Source: Proruminimicrobium sp964487915 (GTDB lineage Bacteria > Elusimicrobiota > Endomicrobiia > Endomicrobiales > Endomicrobiaceae). From it: DNA of 64,000 bases. The stretch covers positions 1 through 64,000 of the forward strand of contig CAZASN010000001.1 of assembly GCA_964487915.1 (NCBI GenBank), written 5' to 3'. Below are positions 16,597-24,781 of this stretch, piece by piece; positions within the stretch are counted from its first letter, which is position 1; each line of letters starts with the position of its first letter. The notes below the pieces were generated by a model. That model did no database searches and was not told the origin of the DNA. It saw nothing but the letters and a program-made list of their open reading frames with translations. A program made the position numbers and the translations under genes.

Positions 16597-17235
16597 ATGA
16601 AAAATTTTATATTATTCGGGCCTCCGGGCGCAGGAAAAGGCACACAGGCAAAAACGATAAGCAAGGCTTACGGAGTGATTCATCTTTCAACGGGCGATAT
16701 GTTGAGAGAAGCGAAAGACGATCCTATGTTTGCTCCTTATATGTCGGCAGGCAAACTTGTTCCGGACAACGTTATAGTTGAAATGGTCGTAAAAAGATTA
16801 AAAAAACCGGATTGTTCCGAAGGTTTTTTACTTGACGGTTTCCCGAGAACTTTATCGCAGGCTCAGGAACTTGATAAATTTTTGGCGAAAGAAAGTAAAA
16901 AAGTATCCGCTGTATTTTGCATATTGACAGAAAGCGAAGAAATAGTAAAAAGACTGTCCGGCAGAAGAGTATGTCCGGCATGCGGCGGAAGTTTTAACAT
17001 AGATTCAATGCCTCCCAAAAAGGAAGGCGTATGCGATTTATGCGGCGCGAAATTAATACAGAGAAAAGACGACAATCCCGACACGATAAGAGAAAGGCTT
17101 GCCGTTTACGAAAAACAGACGAAAATTTTAATTGATTATTACGGAAAACAGGGAGTGCTTGCCAAAATAGACGGCATGCAGACGCCTGAAAAAGTTTTTA
17201 AACAGATAGCGGATTACGTAAAAAATATGAAGTAA
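16597..17235 (+). CDS. adk: Adenylate kinase
   Basis: The protein has 212 residues and catalyses ATP + AMP to 2 ADP in the cytoplasm. The P-loop GPPGAGKGTQ is at residues 8-17, the AMP site at STGDMLR, and LLDGFPRT near residue 78. The LID is of the long zinc type with cysteines 126, 129, 146 and 149. It is the first gene behind a strong promoter; in most bacteria it directly follows secY, but here about 5.8 kb of accessory DNA intervenes. Confidence 0.97.
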   Translation: MKNFILFGPPGAGKGTQAKTISKAYGVIHLSTGDMLREAKDDPMFAPYMSAGKLVPDNVIVEMVVKRLKKPDCSEGFLLDGFPRTLSQAQELDKFLAKESKKVSAVFCILTESEEIVKRLSGRRVCPACGGSFNIDSMPPKKEGVCDLCGAKLIQRKDDNPDTIRERLAVYEKQTKILIDYYGKQGVLAKIDGMQTPEKVFKQIADYVKNMK

Positions 17236-17246
17236 AGGTCGTTATT

Positions 17247-18002
17247 TTGGGTAAAATAGAATTAAAAAGTCCTTCCGAGATAGAAAAGATGAGGATTGCC
17301 GCAAAAGCAATCGCGGATATTTTAGAGGATTTAAAAAGTTTTATAAAACCCGGGCTTACGACAAAAGATATAGACGATTTTGTAGCAAAAAAAATAAGTT
17401 CTTTTAATATGAAACCGGCTTTTTTGGGGTATGGTGGGTTCCCCGCATCAGCATGCGTTTCGGTAAACGATGAGCTTGTACACGGAATCCCGAATGATTC
17501 CCGCGTACTCTCTTCCGGCGATATCGTAAGCGTTGATGCCGGCGCAATTTACGACGGGTATTATAGTGATGCGGCTTACACATATCCCGTAGGTAAAATA
17601 TCCGGCCAGACGCAGAAGTTATTGCAGGTAACGGAAGACTCATTGTATGCGGCTATAAAGCAGGTCAAACCCGGAAACAGACTCGGCGATGTCTCCTACG
17701 CAGTCCAAAAATACGCGGAGAGTTTCGGTTATTCAATCGTAAGAGATTACTGCGGTCACGGTATCGGCAGAAATCTCCATGAAGAACCGAGCGTTCCGAA
17801 TTTTGGGAAAAACGGGACAGGCGTCAAGCTGGAAGAAGGTATGGTTATTGCTATAGAACCGATGGTCAATGCCGGCAAATATTATGTTGACGTTTTGCCG
17901 AACAGATGGACCGTCGTGACAAGAGACGGCAGTTTATGCGCCCACTACGAACACACAGTGCTCGTTACGAAAGATGGTTATGAGATTTTAACAAAAATCT
18001 GA
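17247..18002 (+). CDS. map: Methionine aminopeptidase, type I (TTG start)
   Basis: The protein has 251 residues and removes the N-terminal methionine. The five metal ligands are present: D97 (VDAGA), D108 (YYSDAAY), H171 (CGHGIGRNLHEEP), E204 (IAIEPM) and E235 (HYEHT). The start is TTG, as in several translation genes here, 11 bases after the adk stop, with an aaagg element overlapping the adk stop region. The first ATG in frame would remove the conserved IELKSPSEIEKMR helix. Confidence 0.96.
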   Translation: MGKIELKSPSEIEKMRIAAKAIADILEDLKSFIKPGLTTKDIDDFVAKKISSFNMKPAFLGYGGFPASACVSVNDELVHGIPNDSRVLSSGDIVSVDAGAIYDGYYSDAAYTYPVGKISGQTQKLLQVTEDSLYAAIKQVKPGNRLGDVSYAVQKYAESFGYSIVRDYCGHGIGRNLHEEPSVPNFGKNGTGVKLEEGMVIAIEPMVNAGKYYVDVLPNRWTVVTRDGSLCAHYEHTVLVTKDGYEILTKI

Positions 18003-18015
18003 CCAAGGAAAAAAA

Positions 18016-18234
18016 ATGAGCAAAGAAGAAAAAATTGAAGTGGCCGGAAAAATTCTGGAATCGCTGCCAAATGCGATGTTCAGGGTTGAAATTGAAGGCG
18101 GACATGTAATTTTGGCGCACATCTGCGGGAAAATGAGAATGCACTACATTAAAATTTTGCCCGGAGACAAAGTAAAAGTTGAACTTTCTCCCTATGATTT
18201 AACGAGAGGAAGAATCACTTACAGAGACAAATAA
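18016..18234 (+). CDS. infA: Translation initiation factor IF-1
   Basis: The protein has 72 residues, the exact family length: one OB-fold with GKILESLPNAMFRVEIEGGH, ICGKMRMHYIKILPGDKVKVE and LSPYDLTRGRITYRDK. IF-1 occupies the 30S A site during initiation. An aaggaaaa ribosome-binding site lies in the 13-base gap behind map. Confidence 0.97.
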   Translation: MSKEEKIEVAGKILESLPNAMFRVEIEGGHVILAHICGKMRMHYIKILPGDKVKVELSPYDLTRGRITYRDK

Positions 18235-18249
18235 ACAGGAGTATTTTAA

Positions 18250-18363
18250 ATGAAAGTCAGAGCATCGGTAAAACCTATCTGTCAGAAATGCAAAGTAGTA
18301 AAAAGAAAAGGCGTAGTAAGAGTTGTCTGCGAAGATCCCAGACATAAACAGAGACAAGGTTAA
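18250..18363 (+). CDS. rpmJ: 50S ribosomal protein L36
   Basis: The protein has 37 residues: MKVRASVKPICQKCKVVKRK followed by GVVRVVCEDPRHKQRQG. Cysteines 11, 14 and 27 and histidine 32 form the zinc site of the C+ type. A caggagt element precedes the start. Its place between infA and rpsM is the conserved one. Confidence 0.97.
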   Translation: MKVRASVKPICQKCKVVKRKGVVRVVCEDPRHKQRQG

Positions 18364-18413
18364 TTTTTTCATTAAATTAATATAAGTAATATTTTAAACG
18401 GGGGACACAAAGA

Positions 18414-18809
18414 ATGGCAAGAGTTGCCGGAGTAGATTTACCTAAACAAAAAAGATTAGACGTCGCGCTCAGATACGTTTACGGTATCGGGCCCGTGCTT
18501 TCAAACGCGATTATAGCAGAACTCAATCTTGACCCAGCAAAAAGAGTAAAAGATTTAACCGAAGGCGAAGTAAACCAGATCAATAACCTTATAACGAAAG
18601 AATATAAAGTTGAAGGCGATTTGAGAAGAGAAATTCAGGCCAACATCAAGAGATTGATAGACATCGGAAGCTACAGGGGAGCAAGACACAAAAGAAATCT
18701 TCCCGTAAGAGGCCAGAGAACAAAAACCAACGCCAGAACAAGAAGAGGAAAGAGAAAAACCGTAGGCGCGGGTAAAGCGGAAGCAGCAAAGAAACAGCCA
18801 GCAAAATAA
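18414..18809 (+). CDS. rpsM: 30S ribosomal protein S13
   Basis: The protein has 131 residues. ARVAGVDLPKQKRLDVALRYVYGIG and the basic C-terminal block YRGARHKRNLPVRGQRTKTNARTRRG are diagnostic; an Ala/Lys tail follows. S13 contacts the P-site tRNA and bridges the 30S head to the 50S. A ggggga ribosome-binding site precedes the ATG. Confidence 0.97.
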   Translation: MARVAGVDLPKQKRLDVALRYVYGIGPVLSNAIIAELNLDPAKRVKDLTEGEVNQINNLITKEYKVEGDLRREIQANIKRLIDIGSYRGARHKRNLPVRGQRTKTNARTRRGKRKTVGAGKAEAAKKQPAK

Positions 18810-18842
18810 ATTAAATAAAAAGTTTTCGGAGGAGTTAAGATA

Positions 18843-19235
18843 ATGGCAGAAGTAAAAAAACCGGTTGTAAAAAAGAAAATCAGATATGCCGGCGGAATAG
18901 CAAGAGCATATATACAATCTACTTTCAATAATACTATAGTAACAATCGCTGACGACAAAGGCAACACTTTGGCTTGGGCGTCGGCAGGCGGTTCGGGTTT
19001 CAAAGGCGCAAAAAAAGGAACTCCGTTTGCGGCTCAGATGACGGCCAACGCGGTAGGAAAAAAAGCGCTTGATATGGGCGTAAAACAGGTTTCAGTTTTT
19101 GTAAACGGCCCTGGGCCGGGAAGAGAAACGGCAATCAGAGGATTGCACGCTTCCGGACTTATGGTAGCGGCGATTAAAGACGTTACTCCGGTTCCGCACG
19201 ACGGATGCCGTCCGCCAAAACCAAGAAGAGTATAA
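18843..19235 (+). CDS. rpsK: 30S ribosomal protein S11
   Basis: The protein has 130 residues. AYIQSTFNNTIVTIADDKGN, GAKKGTPFAAQMTANAVGKKA and the end DVTPVPHDGCRPPKPRRV are near universal in S11, a platform protein next to the mRNA exit. A cggaggagt Shine-Dalgarno sequence is present. Confidence 0.98.
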   Translation: MAEVKKPVVKKKIRYAGGIARAYIQSTFNNTIVTIADDKGNTLAWASAGGSGFKGAKKGTPFAAQMTANAVGKKALDMGVKQVSVFVNGPGPGRETAIRGLHASGLMVAAIKDVTPVPHDGCRPPKPRRV

Positions 19236-19270
19236 TTTAAGTTAAAAATTTTTTCGGAGGATTTTAATAG

Positions 19271-19894
19271 ATGTCAAGATATACAGGGTCAGTATGCAAA
19301 CAATGCAGGACAGAAAGAGAAAAGCTTTTTCTAAAAGGCGAAAGATGCAATACAAACTGCACGCTTGAAAGAAAAAGAGGCAAAAACGCGCCCGGACAGC
19401 ACGGAGCTAAGAAAGGCAAAATGTCCGATTACGCAAAACATTTAAGAGAAAAACAGAAAGCAAGAAGAGTATTCGGTTTGTCCGAACAGCAGTTCAGAAG
19501 ATATTTTGACGTAGCGGATAAAATGCCGGGAATGACAGGCGACAATCTTCTCAAACTTTTGGAACTCAGGCTTGACAATGCCGTTTTCAAACTGGGCTTG
19601 TCTTTTTCAAGAAAAATGGCAAGACAGCTTGTAATGCACGGAAACGTAACGGTCAACGGCAAAAAGATTGACGTTCCGAGATACCAGGTTAAAGCGGGCG
19701 ACGTTATCACCGTTAAAGAAAAATACAAAACAAACGCTAATCTTGTTAAATTGATGGAGCATCCGGCTGCAGTTCCTTCGTGGCTGGAATTTGACAAAAC
19801 TACTGTTACCGGCAAAGTGAAAAACGAACCTTCGGTAGAAGAGTTCTCACACCCGATCAACAGCCAGTTAATTGTTGAATTGTATTCTAAGTAA
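19271..19894 (+). CDS. rpsD: 30S ribosomal protein S4, zinc form
   Basis: The protein has 207 residues. Cysteines 9, 12, 26 and 30 near the N-terminus make the zinc knuckle of the C+ form. KRGKNAPGQHGAKKGKMSDY follows, and the S4 RNA-binding domain has LRLDNAVFKLGLSFSRKMARQLVMHGNVTVNGKK. S4 starts 30S assembly and, in E. coli, represses the alpha operon; it lies in this operon too. A cggagga ribosome-binding site precedes the start. Confidence 0.97.
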   Translation: MSRYTGSVCKQCRTEREKLFLKGERCNTNCTLERKRGKNAPGQHGAKKGKMSDYAKHLREKQKARRVFGLSEQQFRRYFDVADKMPGMTGDNLLKLLELRLDNAVFKLGLSFSRKMARQLVMHGNVTVNGKKIDVPRYQVKAGDVITVKEKYKTNANLVKLMEHPAAVPSWLEFDKTTVTGKVKNEPSVEEFSHPINSQLIVELYSK

Positions 19895-19941
19895 AAAATA
19901 AATAACCGCTTGAAAAAGTGGGTTAAACGGAGTTATATAGG

Positions 19942-20904
19942 ATGAAAACATCAAATTTAAAGAAATTAGAAAAGTTACAGTTGGAAGAGTCAACGGCTTC
20001 CAAAACTTTCGGAAGATTTTTTGCCCAGCCTTTTGAAAGAGGATACGGACACACTATCGGAAATTCGTTGAGAAGAATTCTTCTTTCAAGCATTGAAGGT
20101 TCGGCAATAACTTCAGTTAACGTCACAGGCGCTTCACACGAATATTCGGTAATCAAAGGCGTAAGAGAAGACGTATTGCAGATAATGCTTAATCTTAAAA
20201 AGGTAAGAGTAAGATTAACGGGAGAAGGTCCTGAAAGATTATATTTAAAAGTTTCAAAAGCAGGCGCGGTAAAAGCGAAAGACATAGAAAAAAACGCCGC
20301 GGTTGAAATTCTTAATCCCGATCAGGAAATCGCCAACATAGACGCGGGCGCGACTCTTGAAATGGAACTTGAAGTTTCAAAAGGAAAAGGCTACGTTTTG
20401 GCCGGCGACGTTAAGAACCACAAATATACGGCCGGAACAATCGTTATGGACGCTCTTTTTTCACCGGTAACGAAAGTAAATTACGAAGTTGAAAATACCA
20501 GAGTAGACCAGTCTTATAATTACGATAAACTTATAATGGAAGTCTGGACTGACGGATCAATCACTCCTCAGGACGCGTTGATAGAATCGGCAAAAGTATT
20601 GCAGGCAAGCCTTGCAATATTTACAGGCGTAGCAAGCGTCGCCAAAGAAGTTGAACCGGCAGAACCCGTAGAAGCAAAACCTGAAGATAAAACCGAAGAA
20701 GTAAAATCGCAGCCTATCAGCATTCTTGATTTGTCAACCAGAGCTTCAAACGGTTTGAAAAACGAAGGAATTGAAACTATAGGGGAACTTGTAAAATATT
20801 CCGAAGACGAACTTCTCGGCCTTGATAAATTCGGGCAGAATTCTCTTAAAGAAATAAAGAAAAAACTTGAAGAAATCGGTTTGACTTTGAAGGAGCATAA
20901 ATAA
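19942..20904 (+). CDS. rpoA: RNA polymerase alpha subunit
   Basis: The protein has 320 residues. The N-terminal assembly domain shows GRFFAQPFERGYGHTIGNSLRRILLSSIEG near residue 20 and NYEVENTRVDQSYNYDKLIMEVWTDGSI further on. A Glu/Pro-rich linker (about residues 236-256) leads to the C-terminal domain, with LDLSTRASNGLKNEGIETIGEL and GLDKFGQNSLKEIKKKL, which binds UP elements and activators. The stop overlaps the rplQ start by one base. Confidence 0.98.
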   Translation: MKTSNLKKLEKLQLEESTASKTFGRFFAQPFERGYGHTIGNSLRRILLSSIEGSAITSVNVTGASHEYSVIKGVREDVLQIMLNLKKVRVRLTGEGPERLYLKVSKAGAVKAKDIEKNAAVEILNPDQEIANIDAGATLEMELEVSKGKGYVLAGDVKNHKYTAGTIVMDALFSPVTKVNYEVENTRVDQSYNYDKLIMEVWTDGSITPQDALIESAKVLQASLAIFTGVASVAKEVEPAEPVEAKPEDKTEEVKSQPISILDLSTRASNGLKNEGIETIGELVKYSEDELLGLDKFGQNSLKEIKKKLEEIGLTLKEHK

Positions 20905-21257
20905 TGATAAAGAATCACAATACAAGAAAATTAGCAATAACGCCTTCACATAAAAAGGCAATGTTGAGAAACATGACAAGAGATCTCTTTCTGCATGAAA
21001 AAATTACGACCACGGTTCCAAGAGCCAAAGAAGTCGTAAGGTTTGCCGAAAGACTTATCACAAAAGCAAAACCGTCCGATTTGAACGCAAAGAAAGTTTT
21101 GCACGGCGAAATCAACAGCAAAGAAGTCGTTCAGAAATTGTTTGATGTTTTGGTGCCGAGATATAAAGAAAGAAACGGCGGATATACGCAGATTTTAAAG
21201 CTGGATAACAGAAAAGGCGACGGCGCTCAGAAAGCGATCGTCAGATTGGTTATCTAG
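20904..21257 (+). CDS. rplQ: 50S ribosomal protein L17
   Basis: The protein has 117 residues. LAITPSHKKAMLRNMTRDLFLHEKITTTVPRAKEV is the classical L17 start, and RNGGYTQILKLDNRKGDGAQKAIVRLV the end. It shares one base with the rpoA stop (TAATG), so translation is coupled. It is the last gene of the operon. Confidence 0.97.
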   Translation: MIKNHNTRKLAITPSHKKAMLRNMTRDLFLHEKITTTVPRAKEVVRFAERLITKAKPSDLNAKKVLHGEINSKEVVQKLFDVLVPRYKERNGGYTQILKLDNRKGDGAQKAIVRLVI

Positions 21258-21289
21258 TTAACACAAAATACAAAGACGGTAAAAATAAG

Positions 21290-21319
21290 GGCACTGTTTG
21301 TTCACACGCAAATAGTGCC
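21290..21319 (+). terminator. Hairpin after rplQ
   Basis: GGCACTGTTTG pairs with CAAATAGTGCC (one G-U) around an eight-base loop, 32 bases after the stop. No T tract follows, so it may stabilise the mRNA end rather than terminate. Confidence 0.5.
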
Positions 21320-21422
21320 TGTTGTACGTATAAACACTATAACGCCGGTGCTATTTGGACTACAGCTTTGAATTTTGTTTCCTCACGTACCAATCGCTCC
21401 GCTTCACTTACGTACGCTTCAG

Positions 21423-21469
21423 TCTCAAAATTCTTCGCTTCACTCCAAATATCAACGGCTAACTGCAAC
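21423..21469 (+). repeat. Direct repeat, copy 1
   Basis: A 47-base element starting TCTCAAAATTCTTCGCTTCA, repeated 148 bases downstream with a few substitutions. Confidence 0.7.
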
Positions 21470-21570
21470 GACATTATGTGGTTTGAAAATCCCTCGTCTC
21501 GCCTCAAACTTTCAAACCTTCAACTACTTTATAGCAACCGAAATCTTTCTAGTCTTTAACGACAGTTAAA

Positions 21571-21617
21571 TCTCAAAATTCTTCGCTTCGCTCCAAATAT
21601 CCACGGTTAGCTACAAC
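21571..21617 (+). repeat. Direct repeat, copy 2
   Basis: Second copy of the 47-base element (TCTCAAAATTCTTCGCTTCG and onward). The differences are mostly C/T changes, as expected for an old duplication. Confidence 0.7.
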
Positions 21618-21648
21618 AAAAAACACTTAAAATTCAAATAATTTGAAC

Positions 21649-21677
21649 TTGACAATTGTTCTAAACGGGAGTATAAT
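21649..21677 (+). promoter_or_regulatory. Consensus sigma-70 promoter
   Basis: Perfect TTGACA and TATAAT with 17-base spacing. It points to the DUF3800-like gene but lies 257 bases before it, leaving a long leader or a separate small RNA. Confidence 0.8.
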
Positions 21678-21714
21678 TGGCACTGTGATAGATTGTTTGC
21701 TAAGAAAAAAGGTG

Positions 21715-21750
21715 ATGTATTTAGATGGAATATTTTATATGTACGAATAG
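21715..21750 (+). CDS. Possible 11-codon leader ORF
   Basis: MYLDGIFYMYE followed by TAG, starting four bases after an aaaaaaggtg element and 37 bases after the consensus promoter. Such a short frame can arise by chance; the ribosome-binding site and position are the only support. Confidence 0.2.
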   Translation: MYLDGIFYMYE

Positions 21751-21934
21751 AAAGTTACTGATAGTTTAGATTTGCAGTAAAATTAGTTTAGTAAAGATCT
21801 CCTCTAGAAGTTACATTTCTTGTAGTACGATAATTATAATTGTGGGTTTAGTATTTGTAAATTTATTTATGAAATTTGACATAAGAATTTATTTTTTTAT
21901 GTTATATGATATATCTTGAATAGGAGCTGTCAGT

Positions 21935-22642
21935 ATGAATAATAATTCTATAAGTATTTTTTGCGATGAAAGTTGTCATTTACAGTGTGATTCTGGGCCC
22001 ATGGCTTTAGGAGCTATAGTTGTTCCAACAAATAAAGTGCGGAAACATAATATTTTAATTCGTCAAATTAAAGAAAGACATGGTATTAAAAAAGATTGTG
22101 AAATGAAATGGACTAAAATTTCTCCGTCAAAAAAAAATGTTTACATTGAACTTATCAATTATTTTTTTTCAGAAGAAGACCTTACTTTTAGAGCTGTTTT
22201 AATAAAAAATAAGACAGGGCTAAACCATGGATTATTTAATCAAACGCATGATGATTGGTATTATAAAATGTATTTCCAATTGTTAAATAATTTATTAAAT
22301 ACTAAATTTAAAAATAAAATATTTTTAGATATCAAAGATACAAAAAGTGCAATAAAAGTGCGTAAATTACATGAGATATTATGTAATGTTAATTTTGATT
22401 TTGATAGAGATATGGTTTCAAGTATTCAAAATATACGTTCTCAAGAAATAGAACTTATGAGCATTACAGATGTTTTTATAGGAGCTTTAACTTATTATCA
22501 TAGAAATTTAAGAACAAGTACTGCAAAATTGGAAATGATAGATACAATTAAAAATCAAACCAAATTATCTTTTGATCAATCTTCTTTATTGTCTGAAAAA
22601 AAATTTAATTTATTCGTTTGGACGCCACAGGAGGGAATGTAA
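21935..22642 (+). CDS. DUF3800-like protein, predicted RNase H-like fold
   Basis: The protein has 235 residues. It opens ISIFCDESCH (D11, E12) where the DUF3800 family has a conserved DES motif, then CEMKW (E56, K58), IFLDIKDTK (D132) and QEIELMSITDVFIGAL (D179). These acidic positions fit the predicted RNase H-like metal site. The DUF3800 family is common in mobile and defence-associated loci; its function is not settled. The gene is very AT-rich compared with rplQ before it. An aggagct ribosome-binding site precedes the ATG. The stop overlaps the next start by one base. Confidence 0.7.
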   Translation: MNNNSISIFCDESCHLQCDSGPMALGAIVVPTNKVRKHNILIRQIKERHGIKKDCEMKWTKISPSKKNVYIELINYFFSEEDLTFRAVLIKNKTGLNHGLFNQTHDDWYYKMYFQLLNNLLNTKFKNKIFLDIKDTKSAIKVRKLHEILCNVNFDFDRDMVSSIQNIRSQEIELMSITDVFIGALTYYHRNLRTSTAKLEMIDTIKNQTKLSFDQSSLLSEKKFNLFVWTPQEGM

Positions 22643-23130
22643 TGTCTCATCCTTCTTGGTTGCCTGCACTCGTTAAATATAGCGAACAAGTTGGCAAAGA
22701 AGTTTATATAGGAAATTTGTATAAATTGTATAGAAAAGACTTCGTGGACAACGCTATTATTATCAATGGAAAAAAACTTACAATTAGAAAACATCCAAGA
22801 ATAGATGGTAGAGATAAAGCTTTCTGGCATATTTGTGGAGAAGATGAAACTCAAAATAATGGAGGATGTTATGATAGACATGCTAGAATTTGTTGGCCAA
22901 AAGCTATAATATTAAATAGATTAGATGCGAATATTAAAATATGGGGAGAAAAACAAGCTGGAATACAGGGTGTTAGATTCCATCTTTGGTTTGATAAAAA
23001 ATATCTTGTTGTTATAGAAGAGAGATCGGGATATTTTTTATTTATAACAGGATATATAACATATAAATCTCGAATTAAAAATTTAGAAAAAAGATTTAAT
23101 GATAACAAAGACAAATATAGTCTAAAATGA
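22642..23130 (+). CDS. Small protein coupled to the DUF3800-like gene, possibly a BECR-type nuclease
   Basis: The protein has 162 residues. The start is placed at the ATG that overlaps the DUF3800 stop (TAATG), with a ggaggga element upstream; a longer frame begins 24 bases earlier but lacks a good signal. Visible blocks are KHPRIDGRDKAFWHI, RHARICWPKAII, GVRFHLWFDKKYLVVIEER and GYFLFITGY. The final two-strand pattern (basic residue, then YFLFITGY) recalls phage-type Barnase-EndoU-ColicinE5/D-RelE-like nucleases, but I am not certain. Tight coupling suggests that the two proteins act together, for example as toxin and partner. Confidence 0.5.
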   Translation: MSHPSWLPALVKYSEQVGKEVYIGNLYKLYRKDFVDNAIIINGKKLTIRKHPRIDGRDKAFWHICGEDETQNNGGCYDRHARICWPKAIILNRLDANIKIWGEKQAGIQGVRFHLWFDKKYLVVIEERSGYFLFITGYITYKSRIKNLEKRFNDNKDKYSLK

Positions 23131-23133
23131 CAA

Positions 23134-23162
23134 GTATCGCTTAGATATAATCTAAGCGATAC
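23134..23162. promoter_or_regulatory. Perfect palindrome containing a TATAAT box
   Basis: GTATCGCTTAGAT and its exact complement flank three bases; TATAAT (23146-23151) lies at its centre. It sits just after the two-gene unit and before the membrane protein gene. It may be an operator over a promoter or a weak terminator without T tract. Confidence 0.5.
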
Positions 23163-23268
23163 CAGAAACTCCATTTACACATGGTAACTGAGTCAAACTA
23201 ATTATAACTTACAAAGTTATAAATGTCAATAACTTTAAAAAAGAGACTCAAAATATGGATTTTATATA

Positions 23269-24564
23269 ATGAATAACAATTTTAAAGAAGAAAATATAAA
23301 AGAATTGTTGAATATACAAGCTGATATTGCAGAAAAAAATATTAGTAGCAGTGGACTCACGGTAAAGGTTATTCTGTTTGCGATAGCTGGTTTAATTGTG
23401 ATGTTCTTAAATCTTTTAAATAATCATAAATTTATATCGCAAGAAGTTCTTTTGATATTTTTGATAATATTTTTTATATATAACTTTACTTTATATGTTC
23501 ATGGTTTAATTAAGAGATTTCTAGAGGAAAAAACTGCAGCGTTAGTTTTTAAAAAACAATTCTCTCATTATTTATTTCGGTATAATCCAATAATTCTTGG
23601 AACATTTTTGTTATTTTATATTTTCTTAATCATATGTATGTCTTTTATACTACCGATTCAACTGTTGTATTGTTATATAGGACTTTATGTTTTCTTTATT
23701 CCATTGCTGTTGTTTTTAATTTTGCTTTTAATATCTTCATATCGACAAATAAAATATCCATATTCAATGGTTTTACCACCTACAAAAAACAACAAAAAAG
23801 TCGATACGTGTATGTTTTTTTGTTTTCTTGTTGGTATATATTCTGTTTGCTATATGATATTTAATAGAAATTTTGAAAATCCAATAACTAGTATATCCTA
23901 TGCATTTATTATATTTGCTATTGTCTTTTTATTTGAACGATTACTAATGATATATTCAGAAAATAATATTTCACAAAAGATATCAGATATAAGAATAAAA
24001 TTTCTTTTAGGGGAAATTGATCCGCAAAAAACAGCTAGAATATTGAAGTTTTATGTTATAGGAGAAAATTATAAGGATAGCATGTTAAATGTATTAGGCG
24101 ATATTTTAAGTTCAATATCTCAGCAAAGTAAATATTTAGATGTAACACATACATGTTTGCAAAATATAGTACAAGAGATTCCAGAACAAAATGAGTTCAC
24201 AAATAAAAAAATATTAGAATCAATTAATGGTTCCTTTTCGTATTATTCAAATTTTATTAGTTATTTTGCAAAGAATTTAGATGAAAATAGAAAAAATATA
24301 AATATATTGAAAGAAGATTCATATCATTTTTCTAACAACTGTATTGTTGATTCTCCAAAGATAAATATAGAAATTTTGGAAGAAAAATATAAAGAGGTTG
24401 AAAATAAGTATCAAGAATTTCTGGCAGAGTATAAAATAGCAATAGATTATTATGAGGTAGCATTAAAGTTAATAATTAAAAAATTTGATGCAAGTAATTT
24501 TAATGAAAGTGATAATTTGGATATTCTCAGACAAAAATCTCTAATAATAGCTAATTCAATGTAA
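23269..24564 (+). CDS. Polytopic membrane protein of unknown function
   Basis: The protein has 431 residues. Six hydrophobic segments can be traced at about residues 28-46, 58-80, 108-132, 135-160, 183-201 and 208-230, followed by a roughly 200-residue soluble, helical, lysine-rich domain with a coiled-coil-like part (NIEILEEKYKEVENKYQEFL near residue 370). I do not recognise a family. The gene is as AT-rich as the DUF3800 pair and lies on the same strand, so it probably belongs to the same acquired island. There is no clear Shine-Dalgarno sequence before the ATG. Confidence 0.55.
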   Translation: MNNNFKEENIKELLNIQADIAEKNISSSGLTVKVILFAIAGLIVMFLNLLNNHKFISQEVLLIFLIIFFIYNFTLYVHGLIKRFLEEKTAALVFKKQFSHYLFRYNPIILGTFLLFYIFLIICMSFILPIQLLYCYIGLYVFFIPLLLFLILLLISSYRQIKYPYSMVLPPTKNNKKVDTCMFFCFLVGIYSVCYMIFNRNFENPITSISYAFIIFAIVFLFERLLMIYSENNISQKISDIRIKFLLGEIDPQKTARILKFYVIGENYKDSMLNVLGDILSSISQQSKYLDVTHTCLQNIVQEIPEQNEFTNKKILESINGSFSYYSNFISYFAKNLDENRKNINILKEDSYHFSNNCIVDSPKINIEILEEKYKEVENKYQEFLAEYKIAIDYYEVALKLIIKKFDASNFNESDNLDILRQKSLIIANSM

Positions 24565-24716
24565 GTATAACTTAAGCTTTCATTTTCATCATCTTTTACA
24601 AAAAATCATAAATTTTCAAGATTTTTTATTTTAAATATCCGACGGTAAGCGGATTCGGTTTATGCGTTTGGCGCCTTTCCGGATTTAACAACTGCGAAAT
24701 TTCATAAAAATAGGCT

Positions 24717-24745
24717 TTGACTAATTGAAAACTTAATGATAGAAT
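24717..24745 (+). promoter_or_regulatory. Promoter of the exported membrane protein gene
   Basis: TTGACT and TAGAAT with 17-base spacing, 36 bases before the start. Confidence 0.6.
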
Positions 24746-24781
24746 CAACCAATTTCAATTTCTGTCGCATGGGGGTTTCTT

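Larger units (their letters stand above)
21258..21934. other. Long non-coding stretch with repeats and promoter elements
   Basis: From left to right it holds a hairpin (21290-21319), a region of TCAAAATTCTTCGCTTC-type repeats in two copies, a consensus promoter and an AT-rich 250-base leader before the DUF3800-like gene. Short frames in it are repetitive in composition and unconvincing. No tRNA-like cloverleaf was seen. It forms the border between the ribosomal operon and an AT-rich island. Confidence 0.65.

Noticed and set aside
21368..21569. Two overlapping short frames after rplQ
   Set aside because: They are translations of the direct-repeat sequence, serine- and leucine-rich, without ribosome-binding site.
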